A stretch of DNA of 64,000 nt from Paenibacillus tuaregi (GCF_900086655.1 NZ_LT575476.1:4106543-4170542), one strand, 5' to 3'. Positions 1-8,058 are shown, counted from the first letter of the stretch. The notes: generated by a model from the letters alone, not told the origin. Translations and numbers: made by a program.

Positions 1-1867
1 GCCGAACGCGCAGGGCTGGATCGAACAAGTCAACAACTGGACCAGCGATAACTAAGGGCGCTTCCGATACCGATTCTTCTAGAACGGAGGCAATGATATA
101 AGGCCCACGCTTGATTTTGAAATAATTTTTTGATTCAAAGCGGAACGCTGAACCATCCATTTTCTCCAACGTTTCTCTAACCAACTGCCGGAGCTGGTCT
201 GCACCTGTCTTCGTTAAAGAACATACCGCCGGATGTACAGCGAGCCAATTAACCAGTCCTTTGCCCGAGTAATGAATTCCTTCCTGCATTGCTTCAAGAC
301 CAAGCTGCTCAAATAAGTGCTCCCTGGGAGAGTGATAAACCTTGCTTTGGCTTCCATAACAGTGGTTATCATTCCACCATGCCCGAATGCTGTGATACGG
401 GTCGCTGTCATCACCGACATAGATCAAAGCTCCGCCATCCTGTACCCACTGGGCTAGTGCATAATGGATATCAGAGTACTCCGGCTTCATAAACTCATAA
501 CTCAAAAGAAGAACACGGTATGGAGCCAGATAATGCGGATAACGCCTCACATTATCAAGTTGGACAGGTCTCACAGGTATCCCATGTTTAAGCAATGGCA
601 GTGCCAGTCCGTAAAATGGAGAGAAATCCAGCAGTTCTGTATCGCCATCTTCCTGGAATCCTTCTGGATCTGTTCCGTCATACTTTCCGGCATCGGGTGC
701 TTCTTGCTCTGTCTTCATGCGCTGAAACATCGCCGAGTCGGCAATAAGTACACCAATCTGGAGAGATTCATCGTCTGTTTCGATGTGGGCTTGATCCATG
801 TTTCCAAGTGTGTGCATCACGTGCAGCAATGTTGTTGCATAGTCGGGAGGAATCCGCTCTTTACCTGTCCCCTCATCAGAGGGATAAGTCCCTTTAAAGA
901 TTCTTTGCGGCCATGGGGCGACCTCGTAATGGGAAACTCCGGGATGAAGAAGTGAAGCCGCAACCGTTTTTAGGTAGTTCATCTTATAATCGGCCCATGT
1001 ATGATTCGGATTGTCTTCGATAGGATCATGAAGAAACCACATTCGTCTATCTGTTCCTCTTACCAGCTCCTGCATAACCCCATATTCCAAGTATGCGGTT
1101 TCAAAAGTTCGTTCCTTGCGTACCCCCTCATAAACGTTCGGGGTCCGTGAAGTCCCTGTCCAGATTTGCGCAATATATCCATCTATAGATGGAAGCTCAA
1201 TCAAGCGAGACTGCGGACTAACAATCCGCCACTGTGTATAATTAATCAGGCTGTGTGTTGGAACGTAAAATCGAAGCACGCGATTATAGCGCTTGAGAGC
1301 ATAGTCTTTCATTTCAGTACATAACCTGTCTAACACACGTGTGTATAAAAACGCTTTCAATTTGGCGGAGCGAAACTGTGCATCAGGCGAAGCATGAGGC
1401 GGATTCCAGGGTTCTTTATAATACAGCTGCCATTCTCTTTTAAAGGCTTCGGAGTAACCACCGTTTACCCAGAATTCAGGCTCCTCCAGATGGATCGCTT
1501 CCACACCGGAGTCGACAGCTGAACGTATTCGATCTGAGAGAAATCTGCCGAACGAGACTGTAGGCACCATGTAAGGGATAACAGGCTCCTTGCCATGAAG
1601 GATCATTTCCCCATAACGGTCTGTTTGTGCTTCATCCCAATGCGTTTCTCCATCTACTTCACCGTCCAAGTAGCCGTTATAGGTCCCCCACGCTACCCCG
1701 GTCATTAAATGCACAATGTATCCTTTATCCTTCCATTCCTTAATACGCTTGGGCATGGTTTCATCAATTCCGTAGACCATCACAAAATCAGTTTGAAGAT
1801 CATAATCGGGATGATAGGGTGCTGATTCCTGGAACCCGATTCGTTCTTCTTTGCGATCTCGAAGCAT
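1..1867 (-). CDS. Putative glycoside hydrolase with beta-galactosidase-trimerisation-like domain, C-terminus cut by window edge
   Basis: The minus-strand frame is open from the ATG at 1865-1867 to the window edge, giving about 622 residues without a stop. The start has a GGAGGTTACA ribosome binding site. The N-terminal half looks like a TIM-barrel glycosidase, with AIHLEEPEFW near residue 130 as a possible acid/base region. After about residue 450 comes a Rossmann/GATase-like segment (RVLLLSYEFMKP, then QWVQDGGALIYVGDD), the kind seen as the trimerisation domain of GH42-type enzymes. No signal peptide is visible, so it probably acts in the cytoplasm. Family and substrate are not certain. It lies just downstream of an AraR-like regulator on the same strand and has its own promoter. 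Confidence 0.6.
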   Translation of the reverse strand, partial: MLRDRKEERIGFQESAPYHPDYDLQTDFVMVYGIDETMPKRIKEWKDKGYIVHLMTGVAWGTYNGYLDGEVDGETHWDEAQTDRYGEMILHGKEPVIPYMVPTVSFGRFLSDRIRSAVDSGVEAIHLEEPEFWVNGGYSEAFKREWQLYYKEPWNPPHASPDAQFRSAKLKAFLYTRVLDRLCTEMKDYALKRYNRVLRFYVPTHSLINYTQWRIVSPQSRLIELPSIDGYIAQIWTGTSRTPNVYEGVRKERTFETAYLEYGVMQELVRGTDRRMWFLHDPIEDNPNHTWADYKMNYLKTVAASLLHPGVSHYEVAPWPQRIFKGTYPSDEGTGKERIPPDYATTLLHVMHTLGNMDQAHIETDDESLQIGVLIADSAMFQRMKTEQEAPDAGKYDGTDPEGFQEDGDTELLDFSPFYGLALPLLKHGIPVRPVQLDNVRRYPHYLAPYRVLLLSYEFMKPEYSDIHYALAQWVQDGGALIYVGDDSDPYHSIRAWWNDNHCYGSQSKVYHSPREHLFEQLGLEAMQEGIHYSGKGLVNWLAVHPAVCSLTKTGADQLRQLVRETLEKMDGSAFRFESKNYFKIKRGPYIIASVLEESVSEAPLVIAGPVVDLFDPALRVR

Positions 1868-1928
1868 AGTTGTAACCTCCCTTCCCTTGGATGATTTGTT
1901 TTTCAATGTAAGGTTTAACTACTCCTAA

Positions 1929-1957
1929 AATATAATATACATTAACAATATATTCAA
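1929..1957 (-). promoter_or_regulatory. Promoter of the glycosidase-like gene
   Basis: On the minus strand TTGAAT (1952-1957) is followed after 17 bases by TATATT (1929-1934), about 60 bases before the gene start. The surrounding sequence is very AT-rich with repeated ATATATT units, which also occur in the promoter of the upstream regulator. They may be operator sequence, but this is inference. Confidence 0.5.
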
Positions 1958-1974
1958 TATATTTTATAAAATAA

Positions 1975-2012
1975 AAAAAGTCCTTTCCGAATCGTATACG
2001 GAAAAGACTTTA
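1975..2012 (-). terminator. Rho-independent terminator of the GntR/LacI-type regulator
   Basis: The minus strand has an inverted repeat, AAAGTCTTTTCCG paired with CGGAAAGGACTTT, followed by a T-rich run. It lies directly after the regulator stop at 2029 and separates it from the downstream glycosidase gene. Confidence 0.8.
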
Positions 2013-2028
2013 ATCAAAGCTCCAAATT

Positions 2029-3171
2029 TTAAGATAAGGGACAGGTTCCTGAGGTTTGTCTAATGACAAGCTCAGGCTGAATTAGAATCTTGCTAAACCC
2101 TGTAACAGCAGGACCCCCGCGAATGACTTCGAGCAGCTGGCTGGCCGCCTGATTTCCCATATCCTTCTCAAACTGCTTAACATGCGTGAATATACTGAAC
2201 TCTTCCACGACAGAAGTTGGGTCATCAAAGCTTACGATGGATACGTCTTCGGGAATACGAAGTCCTGCCTGTTTGGCCATTTGATAAATCTGAACACCCA
2301 GCCTGCCATTAAGTGATATATAAGCCGTGGCCATTTTGTTACGGATATATCGGTACAACGGATGGGCTTCCGCATCCTTCAGAACAGACAGTGGCTTGAA
2401 GTCCGTGATCATATGAGCCGGATTTATAAGCGCCCCTTTATCTTTCAAGGCTTCAATATAACCATCAATTCTCTCCTGAACCGTGACAGTTTGCAGGGGG
2501 GAATCCGAACAGATGGCTATATCACGGTGTCCTAACTCCCACAGATGTTCAACGGCCAGCTTCGTGCCCAGGTTTCCATCGGCTGCAATGAAATGGGTCT
2601 CCACTCCCGGCAAATATCGGTCAATTAGCAAAAAAGGGAATCCCGACAGCTTCATGCCAAGAATTTCTTCGTTATAATTCTCCTCATCCACAGGGAAGAT
2701 AAGTAATCCCTCTGCTCCAATAGCTTTTAGCTCCTTGATTGCATCCTTCTCTTTCTCAATCTTGCCATCCGTCAACATGATCATGCTGCGGTAACCTTCT
2801 TGATTCAGTGTTTGTTCAATCCCCTCAATCAGCCGGATAGCAAAGTAATCGTGGATCGAAGGCATGATAACACCGATCATCCCTGTACTATGCCCTCTTC
2901 TCTTAGGAATTGAAGATTCAGACAATGCTGTGGAAGATGAGTCTGTCTCTTCTGCAACAAAACTTCCTTTACCAGGGACACGATCGATCAGCTTCTCGTT
3001 AGCCAAGCCTGTTAGGGCATTTACAACCGTAATTTTGCTAACATTAAATTGATCCATTAGCTCCTTCTCTGTCGGTATTCGATCACCCGGCTTCAGATTC
3101 TCCGAGTTAATTATTTTGCGGATATAGTCCTGGATTTGCTGGTATAACGGTATTCGATCGTTAGTGCTCAT
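2029..3171 (-). CDS. AraR-type transcriptional regulator (GntR DNA-binding domain + LacI-like sugar-binding domain)
   Basis: This is a sugar-responsive repressor of about 380 residues. Residues 5-75 form a GntR winged helix (IPLYQQIQDYIRKII, PTEKELMDQFNVSKITV, GKGSFV). The rest, from about residue 95 (GMIGVIMPSIHDYFA), is a LacI/periplasmic-binding-protein-like effector domain with the usual HLWELGHRDIAI and VSFDDPTSV motifs. This arrangement is that of the B. subtilis arabinose repressor AraR. I chose the ATG at 3169-3171, behind GGTGATG. A GTG nine bases upstream is too close to that site. It probably controls the glycosidase-like gene downstream and itself. The effector cannot be read from sequence. 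Confidence 0.85.
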   Translation of the reverse strand: MSTNDRIPLYQQIQDYIRKIINSENLKPGDRIPTEKELMDQFNVSKITVVNALTGLANEKLIDRVPGKGSFVAEETDSSSTALSESSIPKRRGHSTGMIGVIMPSIHDYFAIRLIEGIEQTLNQEGYRSMIMLTDGKIEKEKDAIKELKAIGAEGLLIFPVDEENYNEEILGMKLSGFPFLLIDRYLPGVETHFIAADGNLGTKLAVEHLWELGHRDIAICSDSPLQTVTVQERIDGYIEALKDKGALINPAHMITDFKPLSVLKDAEAHPLYRYIRNKMATAYISLNGRLGVQIYQMAKQAGLRIPEDVSIVSFDDPTSVVEEFSIFTHVKQFEKDMGNQAASQLLEVIRGGPAVTGFSKILIQPELVIRQTSGTCPLS

Positions 3172-3202
3172 AATAATCACATCACCAATTCATTTATTAT
3201 AT

Positions 3203-3236
3203 TTATATATATAATATATATTTTTAAAGCACAATA
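3203..3236 (-). promoter_or_regulatory. Promoter of the GntR/LacI-type regulator
   Basis: On the minus strand TTGTTT is followed after 17 bases by TATATT, and then by a nearly pure AT palindromic stretch that could serve as an autoregulatory operator. This is a motif-based call. Confidence 0.4.
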
Positions 3237-3361
3237 AACAACTACTGGGGGAAGAGATTAGGGGCAGTATTAACAAAGCGTACAGAAAATCCTTGATCCC
3301 CAAGGGTGCAGATCGAATAGCGCCACATGCGCCTGTATCATTTACCTGGTATTCTCGGTTA

Positions 3362-3390
3362 TTGACCTTTTATTACACCAGTGATATATT
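3362..3390 (+). promoter_or_regulatory. Promoter of the padR-btrH-like operon
   Basis: TTGACC (3362-3367) and TATATT (3385-3390) are separated by exactly 17 bases, with a TG just before the -10. The PadR start follows 33 bases later behind AAAAAAGGAGGG. Confidence 0.7.
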
Positions 3391-3422
3391 ACATACATGA
3401 AATATAAAAAAAGGAGGGCTTC

Positions 3423-3995
3423 ATGCACACCATTTCGAATGTCGAGTTCATGCTCCTGCAAATGTTCGCGGAATGTCGTCAAGCTTCCGGGTACGATATC
3501 AAGAAGCTGGTCGATCAACGAGGTTATAAGGAATGGGCTAATATCGGTACAACTTCGATCTATACAGGACTGAAGAAATTGAACGATAAAGGATGGATCG
3601 TACCCGAAGAATGCGACGGGAAATCCGGCAAAGGACCCATGCCAACCCGATTTTCCCTTACCGAAGCTGGTATGGCCCAGTTGAGAAATGAAATCGTTGA
3701 CAGTCTGTCTTCCACGAGGGAACGCGACAACCGCTTTGATCTCGCATTGGCTGCTTTGCCTCATATCGGGAAAGACGAAGCTATCATTGCTTTACGGAAA
3801 CGGTTGGATTTCCTTGCACAAATTTCAATGAACCTTAACCAAAAGTATGAATCACAAGGCGGTGTCAGCCTTCCCCTGAACGTAAGGGCGCTGTTCTTGC
3901 ATCCAATAAGCTTAATCGAGAACGAGCAGACATTCGTTGCCCGTCTAATAAATGAATTGTTGGAAGAGAGAGGATTATATGACAAAAATCATTGA
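3423..3995 (+). CDS. PadR family transcriptional regulator
   Basis: This 190-residue protein has a PadR-type winged helix at residues 8-85 (MLLQMFAECRQASGYDIKKL, TSIYTGLKKLNDKGWI, PTRFSLTEAGMAQL), followed by an alpha-helical C-terminal dimerisation region as in the longer PadR proteins. The start follows a strong AAGGAGGG site. The last 17 bases overlap the start of the next gene, so the two are translationally coupled and probably act together. PadR proteins commonly repress their own operon and respond to phenolics, antibiotics or peptides. The ligand here is unknown. Confidence 0.85.
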   Translation: MHTISNVEFMLLQMFAECRQASGYDIKKLVDQRGYKEWANIGTTSIYTGLKKLNDKGWIVPEECDGKSGKGPMPTRFSLTEAGMAQLRNEIVDSLSSTRERDNRFDLALAALPHIGKDEAIIALRKRLDFLAQISMNLNQKYESQGGVSLPLNVRALFLHPISLIENEQTFVARLINELLEERGLYDKNH

Positions 3996-4959
3996 GGGTT
4001 TTGTTCCTTATCAAGGCGAACATTGCGAGACGACCACCATCGGCAACTTACTGCAGCATGCTGGGGTCCAACTATCTGAACCGATGCTGTTCGGACTCGG
4101 ACAAGGGCATGGATTCATATATTGGGACTCGAAGGGAATGGACTTTCCGTTTATCGGAGGAAGGGTAAAACCGGACGAATTGACTGCCAACCTAGCCAAA
4201 CGGCTTGATTTGACCGTCAAAATTCAAGAAACGTCGTCCGTCGACAAGGCTTGGCAGAACGTACGGAGCTTCATCGAACGCGGAATTCCGGTCGGTCTGA
4301 AATTAGACTCCTATTACTTGGATTATTTCACGAACAAGGTGCATTTTGCCGGTCACTATGCGGTCTTACACGGCTTCAGTGATGAACACGCCTACATGGC
4401 GGATACTAGACAACAGGGCGGACAGGTGAAAACGAGCTTGGCAAGTTTGGCCGAGGCCAGAAACGCAAAAGGGCCCATGAGTTCCCGAAATCGTTCCTTT
4501 ACGCTTGAACCCATCGGCGAATTACCTCCGCTCGTTCCTGCTATACGCGAATCCTTGACCAAGAATGCGTATGATTATCTGAACCCACCCATTCGCAATA
4601 TTGGCATTAAAGGCATTGTGAAAATGAGCAATGAAATCTTGAAGTGGCCTTCCCGCAGCAGCAATATCGAACATGATTTATGTCTGACCGCGTTGCTGAT
4701 GGAGCGTGCGGGCACCGGTGGGGCTTTATTTCGGAATTTATACCGGGATTTTTTGAGAGAATGCGCCGATCTGTTGGAAGATCGGAAAGTCGAACAAGCC
4801 CACGATATGTTTTCGGAAATAGCCCCGTTGTGGGTCAGCGTGTCTGAGTCAATCGACCGTGCGGGCAGAACAGGCGACTACCAAGAGCTATCACAGGCGT
4901 CGAAACTTTTACTTGAGATAGCAGATAAAGAACGCACAGCCATGGAATTATTATTGTGA
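3979..4959 (+). CDS. BtrH_N domain protein (butirosin BtrH N-terminal-like) with DUF4872-like C-terminus
   Basis: About 326 residues. I start it at the ATG at 3979, behind AGAGAGGA, rather than at an upstream in-frame ATG lacking a site. The N-terminal half carries a conserved-looking set of Cys16 (GEHCETTTIGNLL), His (FAGHYAVLHGF) and Asp (AYMADT). These resemble the BtrH N-terminal domain, which in butirosin synthesis transfers an acyl side chain from a carrier protein to an aminoglycoside. The C-terminal 130 residues are alpha-helical and look like the DUF4872 partner domain. No carrier protein or antibiotic biosynthesis gene is nearby, so the substrate is unknown. It overlaps the PadR gene and shares its promoter. 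Confidence 0.7.
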   Translation: MTKIIEGFVPYQGEHCETTTIGNLLQHAGVQLSEPMLFGLGQGHGFIYWDSKGMDFPFIGGRVKPDELTANLAKRLDLTVKIQETSSVDKAWQNVRSFIERGIPVGLKLDSYYLDYFTNKVHFAGHYAVLHGFSDEHAYMADTRQQGGQVKTSLASLAEARNAKGPMSSRNRSFTLEPIGELPPLVPAIRESLTKNAYDYLNPPIRNIGIKGIVKMSNEILKWPSRSSNIEHDLCLTALLMERAGTGGALFRNLYRDFLRECADLLEDRKVEQAHDMFSEIAPLWVSVSESIDRAGRTGDYQELSQASKLLLEIADKERTAMELLL

Positions 4960-5035
4960 AACCTATTGTGGTAAGACCTATTGTGGTGAAAGATTAAATT
5001 TGGTGAGTGAGCCCTGTCTCACTTTGAAGGGAACG

Positions 5036-5079
5036 GCATCGAGGTATGCAACTGCGTATACGCCTTGCATCCTCGGTGC
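5036..5079. repeat. Inverted repeat downstream of the btrH-like gene
   Basis: GCATCGAGG (5036-5044) and TATGCAA pair with TTGCAT and CCTCGGTGC (5065-5079), with GCGTATACGC in the loop, which is itself palindromic. There is no clear T run after it, so it may be a weak terminator or a protein site rather than a standard terminator. Confidence 0.4.
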
Positions 5080-5180
5080 CGGTTACGATGGACTGAGTTC
5101 TTTATACCTTTATTTTATATACTCTGTCCTCTCTTCGTACTTGGTTCACAAATAAAAACAAGCTCAAAAAATACAATAAA

Positions 5181-5202
5181 AAAACGGCATTTCTGCCGTT
5201 TG
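5181..5202 (-). terminator. Terminator of tRNA-Ala
   Basis: The hairpin AAACGGCA/TGCCGTTT with a four-base loop is followed on the minus strand by a run of seven T. It lies 13 bases past the tRNA 3' end. Confidence 0.8.
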
Positions 5203-5214
5203 TGTTAAGTGTTA

Positions 5215-5287
5215 TGGAGCCTAGGGGGATCGAACCCCTGACCTCATCGCTGCCAGCGATGCGCTCTCCCAGCTGAGCTAAGGCCCC
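5215..5287 (-). tRNA. tRNA-Ala, anticodon GGC
   Basis: The minus strand folds into a 73-base cloverleaf. It has acceptor stem GGGGCCT/AGGCTCC, a D-arm with AGCTGGGA, anticodon loop CTGGCAG (anticodon GGC, reads GCC and GCU), T-arm TTCGATC and discriminator A. CCA is not encoded; the next bases are TAAC. It is a single gene with its own promoter and terminator. Confidence 0.95.
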
Positions 5288-5344
5288 AAGTTATATGTAT
5301 CGGATGTGCTCGAAATCATGCGTTCCATTTTTCCCGACCAGATT

Positions 5345-5373
5345 AATATAGCATATACAAACAAGATGTGCAA
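5345..5373 (-). promoter_or_regulatory. Promoter of tRNA-Ala
   Basis: On the minus strand TTGCAC (5368-5373) is followed after 17 bases by TATATT (5345-5350), about 58 bases ahead of the mature tRNA 5' end. Confidence 0.6.
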
Positions 5374-5396
5374 GCACTATCTCAATATTTTGTAAC

Positions 5397-5419
5397 AAAA
5401 AAGGACCCAAACGGGTCCC
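5397..5419 (-). terminator. Terminator of the first NlpC/P60 gene
   Basis: The hairpin GGACCC-GTTT-GGGTCC is followed on the minus strand by six T. It lies 85 bases after the stop of the NlpC/P60 gene. Confidence 0.75.
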
Positions 5420-5504
5420 CATTTTCCCCTATTTCGTGCGCTCTCTATCTCCGCACAAGTTACTCTCTTATGTTTCCTTATACAGTGAGTTTACAGCCTG
5501 TCCA

Positions 5505-6032
5505 CTACAGTACTCGGCGGGCTGTGACGTAAGTTTTATCCCAAGTGCTTCCCTTAAACGTGGAGATAGTCACACCGACACCTACCCGGTAGGTATGAAG
5601 CAGCTTGCCGTTCCCCATGTAGATGCTCACGTGATTAATCACGCCATCGCGGTTCGTATCCGAGAATACCAAGTCACCGGCTCTAAGCTGGCTCTTGGAG
5701 ACATATTTGCCGGATTTGGCCTGGTCTCTGGACGATCTTGGCAGCTTGATTCCATGTTTCTTATAGACATATTGAACGAAGGAAGAGCAATCAAAGCTGC
5801 TGGTTACCCCGCTCTTTGCACCGAATTTATAAGGTTTTCCAAGATACTTTTTACCTGTTGCGATAATTTGGTTTGCTTTTGTGCTGCTGGTCGCCGCGGC
5901 ACTGACTGTCGACTTGCTTGCTGCATGCACTGAGCCAGAATGAATTAACGTACTGCCAGAAAAAGCAACCAAGAGGCTAAGACCGATTCCCACTAATTTT
6001 TTACCCATACGGCTATTCTTCGTGTTGTTCAT
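5505..6032 (-). CDS. Secreted NlpC/P60 (C40) cell-wall endopeptidase
   Basis: A 175-residue exported peptidoglycan hydrolase. Residues 1-37 form a Sec signal peptide (KKLVGIGLSLLVAFSG... VHAASKS). The rest is a bare NlpC/P60 domain with catalytic Cys in FDCSSFVQYVY and His in INHVSIYMGNG, expected to cut D-Glu/diaminopimelate bonds in stem peptides. There are no LysM or SH3 domains. The start follows AAGGGAG. The signal peptide and domain are closely related to those of the next gene upstream, so the pair arose by duplication. A WalR-like direct repeat lies about 55 bases upstream. Confidence 0.9.
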   Translation of the reverse strand: MNNTKNSRMGKKLVGIGLSLLVAFSGSTLIHSGSVHAASKSTVSAAATSSTKANQIIATGKKYLGKPYKFGAKSGVTSSFDCSSFVQYVYKKHGIKLPRSSRDQAKSGKYVSKSQLRAGDLVFSDTNRDGVINHVSIYMGNGKLLHTYRVGVGVTISTFKGSTWDKTYVTARRVL

Positions 6033-6084
6033 GCTTACTCCCTTGTGTGTTGGTATAGTGTGGGGTGAACCACCATAACCAAAG

Positions 6085-6101
6085 GTAACATATTTGTAAC
6101 T
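6085..6101 (-). promoter_or_regulatory. WalR-like box before the first NlpC/P60 gene
   Basis: On the coding strand AGTTAC-AAATA-TGTTAC is a hexamer direct repeat with 5-base spacing. It fits the published WalR/YycF consensus TGTWAH-N5-TGTWAH except at the first base. WalR controls the NlpC/P60 enzymes LytE and CwlO in B. subtilis. The equivalent position is conserved ahead of the paralogous gene. Confidence 0.5.
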
Positions 6102-6335
6102 TCCATTAAGTACCTGAAAGTCAGCAAACTACCATCACAGCAAGGGTTATCCCAGTTTATGAAAAGTTTATTAAAATTTTGGAGCAATTTTTTCTTGACA
6201 GGATATTTATAATCATATGACCCCTGAGTAGTTAAAAAAGCACTCTAAAAAGGTGGCCCGAACCGACCCTATGTTTTTGCTTTTATTCTGCCAAGTATCT
6301 GATTCGTCATAGTTTCTAAATCTTGTAAGGCCATG

Positions 6336-7046
6336 TTAGAAGTAGTAATATCTGCTGTCGTCTCCCCACGGAGCCGCAAAGCCCGTTTGCGGTCTGGATT
6401 GTAACCGATCACCTGAGTTGGTTTGTGTGCTGGATTGCGTACCAGTTTGTGCACTAGATTGTGCACTAGATTGTGTACTGGACTGTGATTGGCCATCGGT
6501 TCCTGCAGTCTGTGAGAACGTGGATACGCTCTGCCCATCAGCTAGAACACGCCGTGCGGTTACGTAAGTCCGATCCCAAGCGCTCCCTGCAAAATCCGAA
6601 ATCGTCACACCGATACCCACTCTATACGTATGAAGAAGCTTTCCATTCCCCATATAGATGCTTACGTGGTTGATCACACCATCCCGGTTCGTATCACTGA
6701 ACACCAAATCGCCCGGCTGCAGCTGATCCTTGGACACCGCTCTGCCAACAACCGCTTGTTGTCTCGATGAACGTGGCAGATTAATTCCATTTTGCTTGAA
6801 CACGTACTGGGTAAAAGATGAACAGTCGAACGCATCCGTTCTCCCTTCTTGAGCTCTAAAGCGGTAAGGAACTCCAAGAAATTGCTTGCCTGTTGCAATA
6901 ATGCTGGCAGCCGTCGAAGTGCTGGCCGCTGCCGCCGCATGTACGGCTCCAGGTGTAACTAACATGCTTCCCGACAAAGAAACCAGAAGGCTAAGACTGA
7001 TTCCTACGATTGTTTTACCGATAAGGTTATTCTTCGTGTTGTTCAT
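6336..7046 (-). CDS. Secreted NlpC/P60 (C40) cell-wall endopeptidase with Ser/Gln/Thr-rich tail
   Basis: A 236-residue paralogue of the downstream NlpC/P60 gene. Its signal peptide (residues 1-38) begins with the same MNNTKN. The catalytic Cys is in FDCSSFTQYVF and the His in INHVSIYMGNG. It differs by a C-terminal extension of about 65 residues made of short SSTQ/SSAQ/TGTQ units, ending in an aromatic DSRYYYF. The low-complexity tail is probably a flexible linker or a wall-spanning segment. The start follows AAGGGAGTAGG. No clear terminator separates it from the downstream gene, but that gene has its own duplicated upstream region. Confidence 0.9.
   Translation of the reverse strand: MNNTKNNLIGKTIVGISLSLLVSLSGSMLVTPGAVHAAAAASTSTAASIIATGKQFLGVPYRFRAQEGRTDAFDCSSFTQYVFKQNGINLPRSSRQQAVVGRAVSKDQLQPGDLVFSDTNRDGVINHVSIYMGNGKLLHTYRVGIGVTISDFAGSAWDRTYVTARRVLADGQSVSTFSQTAGTDGQSQSSTQSSAQSSAQTGTQSSTQTNSGDRLQSRPQTGFAAPWGDDSRYYYF
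6418..6490 (-). repeat. Short tandem repeat coding the Ser/Gln/Thr tail
   Basis: Units of about 12 bases such as GTGCACTAGATT (read on the plus strand) recur with small changes four to five times. They encode SSAQ/SSTQ/TGTQ and are probably prone to length variation. Confidence 0.7.
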
Positions 7047-7096
7047 GTCCTACTCCCTTGTGTATGGATTTGAGGTGTTCACCACCTGAAACTAAA

Positions 7097-7113
7097 GTAA
7101 CACATGCCAAACT
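7097..7113 (-). promoter_or_regulatory. WalR-like box before the second NlpC/P60 gene
   Basis: On the coding strand AGTTTG-GCATG-TGTTAC has the same spacing and place as the box before the paralogue. Only the second hexamer is a full WalR match. The wider block up to about 7191 also aligns with 6085-6180, including a TTTTCATAAA segment and a TGGTAGTTTGC segment. Confidence 0.4.
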
Positions 7114-7217
7114 TCCAGGAAGTTCCACCACCTAGGCAAACTACCATTAGACAAGGGTTTATTAGGATTTATGAAAAGACTATTAAAATTCTCTAATCCA
7201 ATTGTCATTGACAAGTT

Positions 7218-7372
7218 GTTTGGCTAAATCCCCACTTATATTCTATCTCTAATCTCCCTGCCGATGACCTTAACCTGTACGTAGAGCGATTGGAAATTGC
7301 TTTTATGGGCTATGTCAAAGGACAAGTTATTAATGATAGCAGCTTTGAGCTTGTGAACCCGATCAAACAGTA
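7218..7372 (+). pseudogene. Possible 3' remnant of an unidentified gene
   Basis: An open plus-strand frame without a usable start reads protein-like (LNLYVERLEIAFMGYVKGQ, then NDSSFELVNPIKQ) up to a TAG at 7370-7372. It looks like the C-terminal end of a lost gene. I do not recognise the family. The rest of 7114-7575 shows nothing else I can support apart from the duplicated upstream block. Confidence 0.3.
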
Positions 7373-7614
7373 GCAATTTACTTGAAACAAAATATCATCA
7401 TCCGATAGACGTGTCAGAGGTAGACGTGAGAGAAAGATCCTGCTTTTGTCGAATTGCGAAGTGTTCTAAGTACTTCTGCTTTTACATATATTGAAGCGGC
7501 GTGATGCCCAGAAAGAATCAGGGACACATCACATTATCGCTCTCTATTTTGCCAGAGTAACACATCCGCTTCGCCTATAATATGATGAGTCTAGAAACCT
7601 AAAGAGGTGAGCCA

Positions 7615-8058
7615 ATGGCAGTCGTAAAAGCCAGAAAACAGGATATTGATATGTTGGCAAGGTTGCTTCGAGCTGAGGCTGAGACCGAAGGCGAACAAGG
7701 CATGCTCCTTGTTGGAAATGTGGGCATTAACCGCATAAGAGCGAACTGCTCCGATTTTAAAGGAATCCGGACGATTCCCCAAATGATCAACCAGGCGCAC
7801 GCGTTCGAAGCATTGCAGCATGGTTTGTACTATCAAAAAGCAAGAGATAGGGAACGCCGTCTGGCGCAGCGGTCTGTGAATGGGGAGCGGAGTTGGCCAG
7901 CCAAATTCTCCCTTTGGTATTTCCGTCCAGGAACGTTCGAAAACCCCGGACCATGTCCGCCAACCTGGTATAATCAGCCGCTCGCAGGACGTTGGAAGAA
8001 GCACTGTTTTTATGAACCGACCGCGGAAGAATGTGAAAATGTATATAGTACGTTTTAA
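7615..8058 (+). CDS. cwlJ: Cell wall hydrolase, CwlJ type (spore cortex lysis)
   Basis: A 147-residue SleB/CwlJ-family (Hydrolase_2) enzyme, the length of CwlJ without extra domains or signal peptide. Glu21 in LLRAEAETEGEQGM is in the place of the conserved catalytic glutamate. GNVGINRI and WYFRPG with a late Cys-rich CPPTWYNQP stretch are typical. In Bacillus this protein sits in the spore coat and degrades muramic-delta-lactam cortex during germination. The start follows AAAGAGGTGAG. A good -10 (TATAAT, 7576-7581) lies upstream without an obvious -35, as expected for a sporulation sigma factor, though that is inference. No gerQ neighbour is present. Confidence 0.85.
   Translation: MAVVKARKQDIDMLARLLRAEAETEGEQGMLLVGNVGINRIRANCSDFKGIRTIPQMINQAHAFEALQHGLYYQKARDRERRLAQRSVNGERSWPAKFSLWYFRPGTFENPGPCPPTWYNQPLAGRWKKHCFYEPTAEECENVYSTF

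Noticed and set aside
6033..6180. c-di-AMP (ydaO) riboswitch before the NlpC/P60 genes, which is a common association
   Set aside because: The coding strand lacks the conserved ydaO core. The GGGGTGAA-like string is on the wrong strand. The conserved features between the two copies are better explained by WalR-like repeats.
6269..6538. Minus-strand frame of 89 codons rich in HNLV repeats
   Set aside because: It is the +1 shadow of the repetitive tail of the NlpC/P60 gene. The repeat periodicity explains the apparent pattern.
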